Shown: positions 51,708 to 63,961 of the stretch, in pieces
Layout of the letters: the number at the start of each line of letters is the position of its first letter
How positions within the stretch are numbered: position 1 is the first letter of the stretch
Origin: Fragum whitleyi
Lineage: Eukaryota; Mollusca; Bivalvia; Cardiida; Cardiidae
Length of the DNA: 64,000 nucleotides
Reading direction: 5' to 3'
Assembly (NCBI GenBank): GCA_948146395.1
Contig: OX411556.1
Coordinates: 4,563,083-4,627,082 of the forward strand
Notes under the pieces: model-generated
Databases searched by the model: none
Told to the model about the DNA's origin: nothing
Seen by the model: only the letters and a program-made list of their open reading frames with translations
Made by a program: the position numbers and the translations under genes

Positions 51708-51853
51708 ATTCGTTTTTTCAGCGTAAGATCGATTGATATTTCATTGAATGAACAACAAAAGCTACATTCTCACAATAATATAGTTTTTGTCGTACACGAA
51801 ATGAAAAAACAATCGATATTACTCGTTAAACAAACGATTATTCTTTTTCTTAA
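51708..51853. repeat. Decayed relative of the 45.6 kb hairpin
   Basis: GCGTAAGATCGATTGATATT and TCATTGAATGAACAACAAAAG, mirrored loosely by CAATCGATATTACTCG and AAACAAACGATTATTC. Confidence 0.55.
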
Positions 51854-52019
51854 ATGCAATCACTTTTTAAGCTCCCCTTAGATAAGATCAGACAGGATAA
51901 AGTGAACGAAAGTTGAGTAATCTTCCGTTATTTTCCGATAATCCATAGAAATGGTGTTTTAAGGTACTTCCAGCAACAATTCACTGAAATATTAGGGACT
52001 GTGCAACAATTGAACGTTA

Positions 52020-52415
52020 CAGTTAACAACATCGTACAATTTTCAAGGTGCGTGATTTTGGAATGATTTCGGATCGAAATTGAATCATTGCGAGCTGTGA
52101 GTTATGATTTAAATTAGTATGAACAAAATTAGCGATATGTATTACCTCCCTCGAATAAAAAAGGGAATAAAAGTTCTATGAATAGCTTCCTAAGTATTCA
52201 TGAACCAGTCAGACGCTTACAATTTCAAATATGTCAGTGAACTCGCGTTCTTTTGCTAGTTATATTTATTCTGAATACAGTTGTTGATCTTATCTTTTTC
52301 AAACATTTTGGAGCGTTTTTGAATGGTTTGATTTAGTATTTGAAATGAATGAATGGAGCGCTGAGTGAGCGCATTAGAATGGTTTTGAATGATATGAATG
52401 TCAATTTTTTTACTG
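52020..52415 (+). mobile_element. CAGTTA-family MITE, copy AA
   Basis: CAGTTAACAACATCGTAC.., left half of the palindrome deleted (TAGTATGAACAAAATTAGCG kept), right end TTTTTACTG-TA. Confidence 0.88.
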
Positions 52416-52883
52416 TATCAAGGCTCCCTGTCACTTTGTACTTATACATTTACAATAAAAACATTTCATCCGGGCCACCAGTTAGTTATCTCGCGCAGGC
52501 ACATTTCTAACTTATTTCCAAATTATAAGAAATAAATCACCTATCTCTCACATTTGGATGAAAGATGATAAAAGAGTGGCTCGAGCTCACGACTGGGGGC
52601 GACACAGCCCAACGAATTTTCGGCTAAAAGAAAGGTGCATTGTCCGAAGGGATATGGTATAAAACCGAAAGTCTTGGCACCAACTTCAAAGGTTATGTAT
52701 AAAAACAAGATTATTTTGATAGAAAATGACCGAGCCTGTCAGTACCTATTTGTTAAACATCTCAGCTCAACGGGATACGATTTACGTCAAATTACGGTAC
52801 ACGCTGTAAACGTTATGTAGTATCAGACGGAATTTCTAGCATTGTTTTCTCAGTTATACCGATACAAAGAATAACATCTATTA
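52416..52883. other. Unassigned DNA
   Basis: No gene or repeat recognised. Confidence 0.3.
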
Positions 52884-54384
52884 CAGTGAACAACATTGTA
52901 AACTTGACATGGTGAATGATTTTGGAATGATTTAGGAATGAAAATGAATGCGAGGGGCTACTTTTGAGTGAAATTAATGGGAGGTATTCCAGTATTGCAA
53001 ATTTTGTTCAGGATGAACAAAATTTGCGATATTGATTAGAGCGCTGTCGGGTATTCTCGGATGGCGGGTATTCTCGGATAGTCACGTGTTTCTCCTATGC
53101 ATTGGAAAGGTACATGATTCTTTTGGGGTTTATTTTGTTCTTCAAGACATTTGATTTATTTACATATCTGCATATGGCATAAAATCTTATGAAGGAGGGA
53201 GATAACATTTATTACATAAGACATAGTGGGAAAAGCTTTTATTTTGTGATAACTGCTAATTTGTTGTCTAGCTTCATCTTTTTCTTTCATCACTTATTAT
53301 TGGATATATAGAAAAGAAACAGAGAAACTTTTCACATATGGAGATATCTACTACCTAAAACGCACATCTTTTTAGATGAAATGACACTGTATTTGATCAT
53401 AATATGAGTATCCGAAAGACCCTACAAAAATGTTGCTTTCGGGTCTTATCCACCTATATTGTATGTGTATATGTACGGCTAATATTATCAATAATCGTGT
53501 GTTTGAAGCCAGTGATTTTTCTCCAGTACGTTCCTATACAGAAAAAGTACAAAAATAATAGTTTAAGCATAATTATTGATTTTTTTTATAAAATATGCCC
53601 ACTAGTATCTCATAACCTTTCTTAACACTCATTAAAACGGGGTTGATGGAATGGAATAAGATCAATGTATCTAGGAATAGATCTGGATTCTAAGTGTCTC
53701 TGCGTTTATTTGCTTGAAAGATCATTATCATTTGAACTATTCCCAAAAACATATCTAAATGCTGTATCTATAAATACATCTCATTTGTTTAGTTGTATTT
53801 TGTATTTAGAGATCAATAAAATACGCTTCAAAGATGTTTGAATTCAATTCAGATATAAATCTATTTTACTTATTTTAAGTATCCGAGATTACCCGCCAGC
53901 GACCAAGATCAGATGTCCCAACATGGGTTTCTTTTATCTGTTTTGAACAAATTATTATTTTGCTAGACTAACTTTTAATTATCTAATCCTGTCAAGAAAA
54001 GATAGCATCCATCAATAAATGCCTTAAGATCAAAAGTATGATTGCCCATCTGTATCTTTTTTATACGAAATGTCTTAGGTATCCGGAAATACCCGACACC
54101 GCTCTACCTTCCTTTATTAAAAAATGCATTCAAGTTCTATACATAGCTTCCTATTCCTTCATGAACCTATGAGACGCTAACAAGTTGAATAATGTCACTG
54201 AAATCGCAATTTTTCTCGATCAAAATTTATTTTGAATGACGTTTTTGATTCTATTTTTTTCAATGGGTTTGAGCGTTTTTGAGTGGTTTGAGTGAGTGAT
54301 GGGAATTAATGGTTGAAGCGCTGAGTGAGCGATTCAGAATGATTTTGATTGAGATGAATGTCAATGTCACAATGTTTTTAACTG
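52884..54384 (+). mobile_element. CAGTTA-family MITE, copy BB, split by a 1066 bp transposon
   Basis: 52884-53038 runs from CAGTGAACAACATTG to the end of an intact palindrome (ATTGATTA). 54105-54384 continues TACCTTCCTTTATTAAAAAA to AATGTTTTTAACTG-TA. Removing the insertion and one TA restores a normal MITE. Confidence 0.9.
53039..54104. mobile_element. 1066 bp non-autonomous TIR transposon inserted in a MITE
   Basis: The ends GAGCGCTGTCGGGTATTCTC (left) and, inverted from the right, GAGCGGTGTCGGGTATTTCC are followed by GGAT in both, and the flanking TA is duplicated. The motif GGCGGGTATTCTCGGATA recurs near the left end and, inverted, as TATCCGAGATTACCCGCC near 53880-53898. No transposase frame was found. 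Confidence 0.82.
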
Positions 54385-54521
54385 TATCCATGATTTTTGC
54401 CCTGGCAGAGTTTGGCCTTCGTAACGGATCGTTGCATTTAAGGTTAAGAAAAAACCCCACCTTTTTCATAGCAACTCACACTCATGAAACGTAAAGTCGT
54501 TTGTTTGTCACCACGTGCTTT

Positions 54522-54745
54522 ATTGTTTGTTTTGTCTGAATGGGGATTTACCCCCCCCCCCTTTCAACAATCTTTCAGTTATATCGGAAGGCTGAAACAC
54601 TAAACAATGGATCCTAAATATTTCTAACACCACTACTACCACCACATCCTTTCCTAGCCTATGGCTGCTATCCCAAATAGGTCTACGATTATAAACCAAT
54701 TGGTGGAAGGCAAAATAGCCGGGGGGAACGAGTGCCACCGTCGTT
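54522..54745 (-). mobile_element. SINE body copy (inverted)
   Basis: TTCAACAATCTTTCAGTTAT, CACTACTACCACCACATCC, CCTAGCCTATGGCTGC and AGGTCTACGATTATAAACC, followed by GGAACGAGTGCCACCG. A C-run replaces the tail start. Confidence 0.68.
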
Positions 54746-54804
54746 CGTAAGAAGAAGCCCGTGAAACATGCAACGTTATTTACATTCAACATATCTAACT
54801 CTAG

Positions 54805-54875
54805 TCGATGCTATATAATAGAAAAATTGTTGAAAGTGGCGTAAAACCCCATCCAAACAAACAAACCAAATTATT
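54805..54875 (+). mobile_element. SINE tail fragment
   Basis: ATTGTTGAAAGTGGCGTAAA and CCCCATCCAAACAAACAAA match the 3' tail of the SINE family. Confidence 0.55.
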
Positions 54876-55191
54876 GAATTCCCTCCAATCTCAACTTGCC
54901 TCATAAGGAAAAGAGTATCTTGTTATATAATGCAACAGAATTTGCGACAGACTACGCAAAATCAATGTTGTCTGATATTAAAGTATGTTCACGAGGCTAT
55001 ATATACAATATAATGGGAATCGATCAGCGAAACACGAATCACCATATTTTGTAGCAATTAACTAGTATTACAGCATTCCCGGAATAGTTTCACGTTTCCC
55101 TTCATATAACGTCGATGGGCGACATAAACCTTATAAAATCTGTAGTTACAAAACTTTGTTCAGATTTCCAATTCTTTCCTCATTTGCTCGA

Positions 55192-55360
55192 CGGGGTTAA
55201 CCTATGTGGGAAAGCAGATGGAGGCTAGGAAAAGAAGGTAATGGTAGTACTGGTGTGAGAAATACCAATAATCCAACTTTAGGTGCTCTAGCCGCCGCGA
55301 TATAGCTTAAAGATTGTTAAAAGCGGCGTAAAATCCCATTCCGGAAAAAACAAATTGACT
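55192..55360 (+). mobile_element. SINE body and tail copy
   Basis: CCTATGTGGGAAAGCAGATG, GGTAGTACTGGTGTGAGAAA, TCTAGCCGCCGCGATAT and TTAAAAGCGGCGTAAAATCC; no tRNA head. Confidence 0.68.
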
Positions 55361-56044
55361 GGGCTTACATGTGACATGGGTTCTAAGGTATAAGGATTAA
55401 AATTTGTGTTAACTCAGAATTGGTTTTATAACCCTTTAGTATTTTCATTTTACCTTGAAAGTTATTTACCTTTAAAAGAGCTTAAGTATCCCAGTGAATA
55501 TTCATGCGTTCAAGATAAAAAAAAGTTCGCAAAACGTTTATTAATTGGTAATCCTCTATAAACTTGTAATCACGCGCAAAGCCGGGACAAATATTTAAAG
55601 TTCGTAAACGCATATGCATCCAGAACGCAATGCAGGTTCCAGTTTTAAGTATAAATACCCGTTTTCTTATTCACAAATAACCCTTTCGGCTTTTTGAAAA
55701 AATAATAACTAAAAACTTTGGCAGAGTGAATACTATTTCATCTCTACTCAGTTTTCCTAGCCAAGGAAATAAATCCATCTCCTCATTATAGATCGTTGAT
55801 TCTATGAAAATATAACTAACTTGTTAATGATAAAAATTGATCAAAGAGGCGAATAAAGAAGCTACGCTGTAAAATACAGGAAGCTTGGCTGATAAAATAT
55901 CATTTTATACCTGCTGGTTCGAATTAATGAGATAATTATTCTTTTAGTAACAGGTAGAGTTCAGGTCACAGTTGTGCAACAAAAAAATCTACATGATTGT
56001 TAAGAAATGTCAACAAGCGCATATATAGAGAATAATATGTAAGT
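55361..56044. other. Unassigned DNA
   Basis: No gene or clear repeat recognised. Confidence 0.3.
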
Positions 56045-56310
56045 GTCTTAAAATATCAATGTTATCTGGTCGAGGTTGGGAGAATTAATCATGATGAGGC
56101 TTCGTCGAATCATGATAATTTCTCGCAGCAAAGAACAGATAACACTGATATTTTAAGACACTTACATGTTATTCTATTTATCATTAAATCATTGTTATAA
56201 CAAGCCCTTAAAAATCAGAGAAATTCTGTTGAAAGTGTATGCTTATTGTTTCGAAAAATAGACTGCCTGATATCATTATATGTTATCAGGTTATGCCCAA
56301 TGCAGTCAGT
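56045..56310. repeat. ATATCAATGTTATC hairpin repeat, copy 2
   Basis: CTTAAAATATCAATGTTATC and GATAACACTGATATTTTAAG pair; an inner stem AATCATGATGAGG..TCGAATCATGATAATT lies between. The downstream part matches 39060-39190. Confidence 0.68.
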
Positions 56311-56846
56311 AACATCTTGGAATTAACATTTAAGTCGACCGAAAGCATCCTAATCATTCGTACATGTAAACGCCTCGAAATTGATCGAAACACGTTGAAT
56401 TAGTTCTAAACGATCAGCAACTTCATTCAAATGAATCAAATGATCATTATGCGAATTTTTAGCCTGTTGTGGGTTTATAAAACTAACTTTCGAATGCCTA
56501 TAAATTTGCCAGTGGCGAATGTCTGCATATTTTTTTTCCGAAACGGAATCAATTGTAGAATTATCTTTTCCAGAAATTTTATTTCATGTATGTAATATTT
56601 GATTGCTCCGTTCATGGTCAGTGAGTGAAACTACATGTATATAAACCTTGTCGACACAATTTAATCTGCACAATCGAAGTTATTATCCGCATTATTTGAA
56701 TGTCCTCGTTTTCTTTCAATCATAGAAATAAATGGAGCTATTCCATCAATGTCATTTGAACAAGAATTCCAAATATTGAACATCCCAGAGACCAATGCAG
56801 TGCATTAGAATATTTGCTGATCATTTATACATGTATAAACATGGTA
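56311..56846. other. Unassigned DNA with a possible worn MITE
   Basis: At ~56306-56470 CAGTCAGTAACATCTTGG, GAAAGCATCCTAATC and CGAAATTGATCGAAAC recall a decayed long arm of the main MITE family. The rest is unrecognised. Confidence 0.4.
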
Positions 56847-57273
56847 CAGTTAGTTTCATCTTGAAAGTGACGTTCATCTCAATCAAAACCATTCCTAATC
56901 GCTCACTCGGCGCTCCATTCACTCATTCCAAACACTCACTCAAATCATTAAAAAACGCTCCAAACTCACTGAAAAAAGATTGAATCAACATCGTCATTAG
57001 AAATATATTCAGCAAGAAAAACAATGCGCTTTCACTGATATAATCGAAATTGAAAGCGTCTGATAGATTCCTGAAGAAATAGGAAGTCATTTAAATAGCT
57101 TGTTTGAATGTTTTATTAAAGGGAGGTAATTAATATCGCTGATTTTGTGAACAAAATTAGCTATATTGAGTAACCTCCCTTTAAATCCAAAACTCGCTCC
57201 ACAAACTCATTCAATATCATTCCAAAATCATTCCAAATAATTCACATTGTCAATTTCACGATGTTGATAACTG
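56847..57273 (-). mobile_element. CAGTTA-family MITE, copy CC
   Basis: CAGTTAGTTTCATCTTG to GATGTTGATAACTG, TA both sides. The palindrome loop is deleted to GATTTTGTGAACAAAATTAG. Confidence 0.93.
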
Positions 57274-57445
57274 TACCAGTAGCTACCTATGGGATGCGCG
57301 CTAAAGATTCTGATCAGACGGTGCAGTTGCACAGGCAGATCTGAATCTATACTTAGCGTGTAATTCCAAATGTGTTACATGCACACTTAATGATATACAA
57401 CAATTTATACCTCATTAAAAGGTATCTACATTGTTTAATCCCAAA

Positions 57446-57869
57446 TAGTTGCAAACATCTCGAAATCGAGATTCGTTTCGATCAGAACCATTATAAATCA
57501 GCCACTAAGCGCTCTTCTCATTTAATTCCATCACCCGCTCAAAACGTCCAAAAACGCTCCAAATTCTTCGAAACCGTTCATTCTGATTAAGCTTTCATTC
57601 AATTTAATCAAATCAGTGCACAATGTTGTTATAGAATTTTGATTTTAAATCGTCTGATAAGCCTGAAAAGATACACAGACAGCAAAATACGTTGACTTCT
57701 TTAAAGGGAGGTAATAAATTATTGTTTATCCAATTGAACGAAATAAACGATATTTATAGTATTACCTCTAGTTAATTTCAATCAAAACTCGCGCCTCTCA
57801 CTCATTGAATATCATTCCGATATTAGTCCAAAGCGTTCATTTCGTCAATTTTTACGATGTTATTAACTG
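57446..57869 (-). mobile_element. CAGTTA-family MITE, copy DD
   Basis: Left TAGTTGCAAACATCTCG, right GATGTTATTAACTG-TA; palindrome diverged (TTGTTTATCCAATTGAACG). The 57296-57372 gap holds a CTGATCAGACGGTGCAGTTG-type hairpin. Confidence 0.88.
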
Positions 57870-58972
57870 TACACGTATGGTTATTCAACTTTACCCTGAC
57901 TTGCTCTAAATTATGAAAGGTAAAAAAAAAAGACGATAAGAAAAGGTTAACTACGTAAAAAAGCAGCTTACCTATGAACCACTCAAAACCACTTCGACAA
58001 TTTTAAACTCCCAAACCTTACGTCTAATTGTCTATTTCTAATTTCCGCTATTTTTAAAACAAAAGGAAATCGCCTGCCAAGAAATGCAACGTAGTTTATT
58101 ATCAAATTACACAGAATCTTGTAGATTACGAGATAACACGTAATTTGAAATGAAATGTACAAGACCTTGTCGACACATACATCCGTAATGTAACATTAAA
58201 TTTATGGTCGTTTTATTTCAAAACATAGTAACTACAGCTTGGATAAAGCTGTAGTTACATTATTTTGAAGTAAAATTATATTTTTTTCTTGCAGTAAGAA
58301 CACTAGATCAATGAACGTACACCGTCTGGGAAAATCGACCAGGCGTCTGGTCTAATTAACATATGCACAATGAATGGCGCAAATTTTCTCTGGAAAGATC
58401 ACTATTGATTTTTTCACTCCAAGTTTTTATTCATCGTTGCACAGAAAATTGATGTTTTCAGACGCAGCGAGGGAAATATATTACACTGACGAGGTTATCT
58501 AACCTATTACAAATTTATAGGATTTTAATCTTAGAATACAAAATTCGTGATTCGTGTAGATTTTTTATATACGAAATCATGCCCTGCGTTCAGGATGACA
58601 AAAAGATGCAAACTGTTTGCAAATAAATTTCACAAAGCGGAATATAAATGGCAAACAGTTGACACCGTTTTGTAAACCTGAACGCATGGCCGAAGCACAA
58701 GCGCGCGTCCAAAAGTTTGAAACTCCCCAGAGTAGCATTTATGCTTCTCTGGGTAATGCTGGGTTGCATTTTCGGGGCTTTCGATTATCTTTCGTTATTA
58801 TCTACACTAGATAAGTATCTATAAACGGTTTAATTTGTTCCTTTATAAGACGTGGTGGCTTTTTTCTGCAACATTTATCGACGTTTGCAGAAGATTTCAC
58901 AGTTAAAGCATTGTTTAAGTACTTATGTAAAATAAAGTAAAAATACGGTTCATCTTAGCATCTGAGATATTA
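57870..58972. other. Unassigned DNA with short hairpins
   Basis: 58224-58262 GTAACTACAGCTT..AAGCTGTAGTTAC is a short hairpin. 58575-58690 is a second GCAAACTGTTTG inverted-repeat element (TGCGTTCAGGATGACAAAAA..CCTGAACGCATGG). No gene. Confidence 0.5.
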
Positions 58973-59409
58973 CAGTAAGAAACATCGTGAAAAAGACATT
59001 TACTTCAATCAAAACAATTCTTAATCGCCCACTCAGGGCTCCGTTCATTCATTCTAAACATCCACACAAATCATTAAAAAATGCTCCGAAATCTTTAAAA
59101 ATAAGTCGAAATTAGAACGGTTTACATTCAATATAATTTAACAAATTATTCAACGAATTTTGAGCTTGTGTTGATATTGAAGTGTCTGATACATGTAGGT
59201 ACATGAAAACAAATTGAAAATTACGTATATTTTTTATTGAGGGATGAAGTAAAGATCGCAAATTTCGTTCAACTTTGAAGAAGTTAGCGATATTCTTTGC
59301 ATTACCTCCATTAAATTTCATTCAAAACTGGCCCCGCAGACTCTTTCAACATCATTCCAAATCAATTCCAAAATCATCCAACTTGTCAATATAACAATGT
59401 CTATAACTG
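58973..59409 (-). mobile_element. CAGTTA-family MITE, copy EE
   Basis: CAGTAAGAAACATCGTG to CAATGTCTATAACTG; palindrome worn (CGTTCAACTTTGAAGAAGTT). Confidence 0.88.
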
Positions 59410-59444
59410 TCATATAATGTGTAATTTTTACATTTTCGCAACGG

Positions 59445-59605
59445 TAATGTAGTTGACCCGTACTTGCTGCGCAATGTTTTTGAAGTCGTGAAACTTAATA
59501 GAGTTAATATGGGTTAGTAATAATTTCATTAGAAAACATCGGTTAACATTGTAAGAAAACATGAAATACAAAATGTTGCGGAACTATTACGGGTTCACTT
59601 TTAGT
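59445..59605. mobile_element. CTTAAGGTAGTGGA palindromic element, degraded
   Basis: GTAATGTAGTTGACCCG, TTTCATTAGAAAACATCGG, GTTGCGGAACTATTACGGG; end not conserved. Confidence 0.55.
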
Positions 59606-62600
59606 GCGGTGTCTTATGTAATCCCGTAGGATTTTCGTGCTGAAATTGATTTTTTGGCTTTAATTGATTGTTTATGGGTCAAGCAATCGAAAACTATGCG
59701 GGTCCAAATTTTTTGGGTCTGTTCCCCAATTTTATGGGCTCTCAAAGGAGCCCATATGGGCAAAATCGGTATTTTCCTAATGCTAGGTTCAGGAAAGGCG
59801 GGTTTTTTTGTTCTTCTTAAATGCTTTCTGTAGGTTAACAATGTGTTTAGTGCTAGAACATTTTTGAAAATACAGTAACCCATATTTCGAAAGCTTTTCC
59901 ACTATTTTGGGGCTCTCACGGAGCCCAAAATAGCAATTTTGGCTGTTTCTTATTATTGGGTTTAGGAAAAAACATTTTTTGTTTAGAGATGATTTTTCTA
60001 GCTCTGTTTTGGTATTAAGTGTTGGTTGGCATTGAAATACTTGCAGGCCCATGTTCTCTATAACCATTTCAGGATTTATGGGCTCTTCGGCATAATAGCC
60101 CATGCGAACTAATTTGGGTGCTTTTTTGAATAAGGGTCACAAAAAAGGTTATTTTCATTGCTGTTGAACCGTTCTCCAATTACTTTCAGCACGTTATTGT
60201 ATTTAAGATAGCTTTGGTATAATAAACAATAAGCCCATATTTTAAAGTCTAATAGTCCTTTTGATTGGCTTGCAAAGGATCCCACAGGAGCTGGACAATG
60301 AGTTTCCGATGTTGGGTTTTAAGAACAACGGCACTTCTTATGGTGTTCAAGGGTACTAAAATTGCACAAATGATTCTTTAATGGATGAAACAATATGTCG
60401 ATCAAAATTATCTTAACCAACAACGAGATGTTTAATCAATTTAACTGGATCTTAATGAGCCAATATGAACAAACACGAACACTTTGCCTAATAATGGGTG
60501 GGAGAAAATCAATTTCTTGTCTTAAACATTTCTCGAGCCTCATTGAATTAAGTAGGATTATGATGAGGGTAGAATTAAAATTATGAATCAAATATCCAAA
60601 GCCCAGACATGATTATTGGCGCTTGGTGAAGCCCATATGTGCAGGATTGAATATCCTTCAAATAAATGAAGGAACTGCTCTTTAGTTTGAAGCTTTCTTA
60701 CACAAGTCTAAAATCATTGTAGTCGAAAAACCTAAAATATGTAACCCCGATCGACTTTATCAAGATCGCCATATTAATTTAAGCTGCTCTTTCACAGATT
60801 GGGAAATGCGATTTTTGATTTTTTTTTAGATAAATCGAAATTATTACTTTATCATGTAAAAAACTCTACAATAGATACGATCTTGTAAGGCAAAAAGAAA
60901 AAAAGACAGATAATCCTGAATTTAGCGGAATTCCACTCTGAAAAAATAAAGCAACTACAAATGCCTAAAAGATTATTCTTAAATTTTGAGTCAACTATTT
61001 ACGCATGCAATTCCCTCTGTTTGTGCCATTCTTTGAAAGGTCAAGGTCGAAGTATTTGTCGATTGGGGAACTTCATATCTAAACATGCGAAAAATGAAAC
61101 ATTATACACGAAAATTAACAATTTCGAAATTTATAGACTGGATATAAAAAGACTGGTTTGTCACTGACCTTGCCGATTCGAACAATCAAGCTACATTTTT
61201 TTAAAAGAGTTGTTGTTAGTGCCATACTCATGTGCGATTCTTAATCATCGAAAAATGCACAAATTTCCGAATCTAAGAACCAGATTTGTAATTGTTCTAG
61301 ATGAAGAACTGTAAAAGAGTAGCTTTAAGCACACAGCCATGGTCACCACATCCTTTTTACTGATAGATTAGACTTTACTTTAAGATACTTGATTGTGGAG
61401 AGGTGTAAGGTCAAGATGGGGAATTAATCTAATTTTGTCGAACGAGAAACACAATTTTTGACAATTTTACTAATGGAGACAATCGCTCAATCTGTAATGT
61501 GGTGATCATGAGTGTTCTGATCTTCACGATCACTTTCCTATATCTTCTTTTCAGTTGCCACAGTTACTGTCTTTATTATTTCGAACTGAAATAGTCAAGA
61601 GACTCAGTGCAAGGAATGATAATATTTTTCGATGATCACAGAAGCTGTTTCCATGACTTAGAAGTTTCATTAATAATCGAATATCAAAGTTTTCGATGTT
61701 ATCGAGCTGTTCTTGTGGGTCTTATTTTAAAATGACTGGTAAAAAAACAAACATTTTCATTCTGTCTTGGCTTAAAGAAATTTTCCTTGTCACTGTGCAT
61801 GTTTTACACGTCTTCCAAACCAAAACAACATGCTTATCGTTGGTGATTTCTAAAAATCATTTACCTCTTCGCTTGTATGACCAATGAAAACTAGTTGGTC
61901 AAAATCTGTTTCTTTAGATTTGAACGAGCATAGCTGTTACCAGGACAGTGAACTGCATTAGTTTTGCACTGGAAGTGGTAATAACAGTGTCCGTTCATAT
62001 CTAATCTAATGGTTGTTCCATATCAATTTCAACCTATACACTTAAGATAAATTGAAGTATATTTAAGATAAATTGAAGACATATCTATCATAGAAAAAAT
62101 TTTCCATGTATTTCCTTCAACTATGAGAATCTAGCAATACAAGAGCAGTCTCGCTTTGCCTTAGTCCGATATTTTCTCCGTGGTATTAAAGTAAATACCT
62201 GTTATCATTATCTTGATATGCATCGCCTTTTTAGTATATACATATGGTCAGCAAGAAAGTCCCTCTTTAGCCATAACGAACCCTCAATACTTACATGCAT
62301 CCATTGAATAGGGACATTTTTTCAAGGGCTTTCTTTTGCACTTTGTAGGTTGCAAAATTAAAACAAGAATCAGATGGCCATACCCAATGATGTTCTTTAC
62401 CAAATATGCAGTTCCCGAGGCAGCAAGATTTAATTCAAATCTGCAAGATTACATGTACACAGATTACTGTTTAGTAGACGCAATTTAACTGGCATCGGAT
62501 ATAGTGCATTTCATTAAAATGACGAGTTCCTAGATTTGGTCTAGTCCATGATGCTTCTTTTATAGACATAAATGTACCTGTTTAGAGATTATAACATGTC

Positions 62601-63717
62601 AAAACGAGTTGAAATGATAAAGTTGTTGTAGTTGATAAGAATTTTTGGTAACTTATTTCTATGAAAAATTAAACAAAACAGATAAAAGATAATATAACTA
62701 TATATGTTACAAGAAGTTGTTTGTAATAAGCGTTGCAAACCATATGCATGCGTCTCAGTATCACCTCTTTTACTTGATTTTTAGGAAGATTCACCATTTG
62801 TTTTAAAAAAATGCAGCAAATTTTATCAGAACAGATGAGATATATTCTAAAAGATATTTCCATAAGAGTGTCTGTAAGAAGGGACATGTAGTTAACAGAT
62901 GCAGGCGTTTTACCTGCGAATGCTTGAGAATGTTTGCAAGAATGGCAATTCTTAAGGACTCAAACATCTATAAGCTCAACAGCAATTGTGTGTCGTTGAT
63001 AGAAATTTCAAAGGAAGAGAGCTGATACACTTATCTATAACTCTTTCTCTTAATTGATGAACTTGTTGTTTAGTACAGTTTTAAATTTATACGCATAAGC
63101 GAACAATGCATTATATACATTGTATACCTTACTCTAGACGTTAAAGGGCAGTAACAACAGTTTGAAACAGAGTATAGCGGACAAACTAGCAAAAATAAGA
63201 CGACGCGATTTTTATTCCTTGGAACTTAAAAATGTCAAAGCAAAAATACAACATTGAATAAAAACATATTCATCCATCGTGTCTTTACAGAATGCCAAAA
63301 ATTTTCTTATGGGCTTCATTAAGCGCCAATGAAATAGGTATGGGCTTTGCAAAATTGATTCACATATGTCTCACCGAGACCCGCATCCATTACATCATAA
63401 GGCTCCAGAAATAAAATTCTTCAGAAATCTTTTCTTGAACCAAATTGTTGGCAAAGTAACCATGTTGACTCATATGGGCTTATTAAGGGTCCGTATAATC
63501 GATAACAGTAGGGTAATGGGTTAGGAAATTTAAACAGAATATTTCCAACCCAAAGAGATCATTGATACCATTTGTGGTACAAGCGAGCAACATTGAAAAC
63601 AAACAAATTTTACGAAATATATCGTTTATTATTTTAATCTGTCGTATATTTGCACTAATGCAAAACACACACAAACCCTTCTCTTATGGGCTTCATTTAG
63701 CGCCAAACCAACGGGTA
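59606..63717. repeat. 4.1 kb block with repeated TATGGGCTTCATT/GGAGCCCATA motifs, unassigned
   Basis: Two diverged ~200 bp direct repeats lie at 59690-60110 (AATTTTATGGGCTCTC, GGAGCCCATATGGGCAAAAT; CTATTTTGGGGCTCTC, GGAGCCCAAAATAGC). TTATGGGCTTCATTAAGCGC recurs at ~63310 and ~63690, and inverted near 60620 (GGCGCTTGGTGAAGCCCATA). No domain was recognised in any frame. It could be one large non-coding element or an untranslated region; undetermined. Confidence 0.45.
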
Positions 63718-63961
63718 CAGTTTAGAACATCGTGAAACTGAAAGATATTACTAACAAAATCATTCTAAATCATTTATTCAAAGCTCCATTCATTCATTCT
63801 CAAAACATGTAAAGGGAGGTAATGGATACTTCAAACACAATTATCGATTCCATGTAACCTCCCTTAAAAGTCATTCAAAACACACTCCTCCCACTCGTTC
63901 AATTTCATTTCGATAAAATTACACAATCATTCACTATCACAATTTCACTATGTTTTAACTG
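63718..63961 (-). mobile_element. CAGTTA-family MITE, copy FF (deletion derivative)
   Basis: CAGTTTAGAACATCG to CACTATGTTTTAACTG, TA both sides; long arm shortened, palindrome reduced to GGGAGGTAATGGATAC and CATGTAACCTCCC. Its flanks match an uninterrupted paralogous site at ~63330-63365. Confidence 0.9.

Noticed and set aside
54260..54494. Frames near MITE BB right arm
   Set aside because: They lie within MITE arm sequence found in many copies with disrupted frames.
59614..60103. Two overlapping - strand frames as a gene
   Set aside because: They translate a ~200 bp direct repeat, show no domain, and lack splice or start context.
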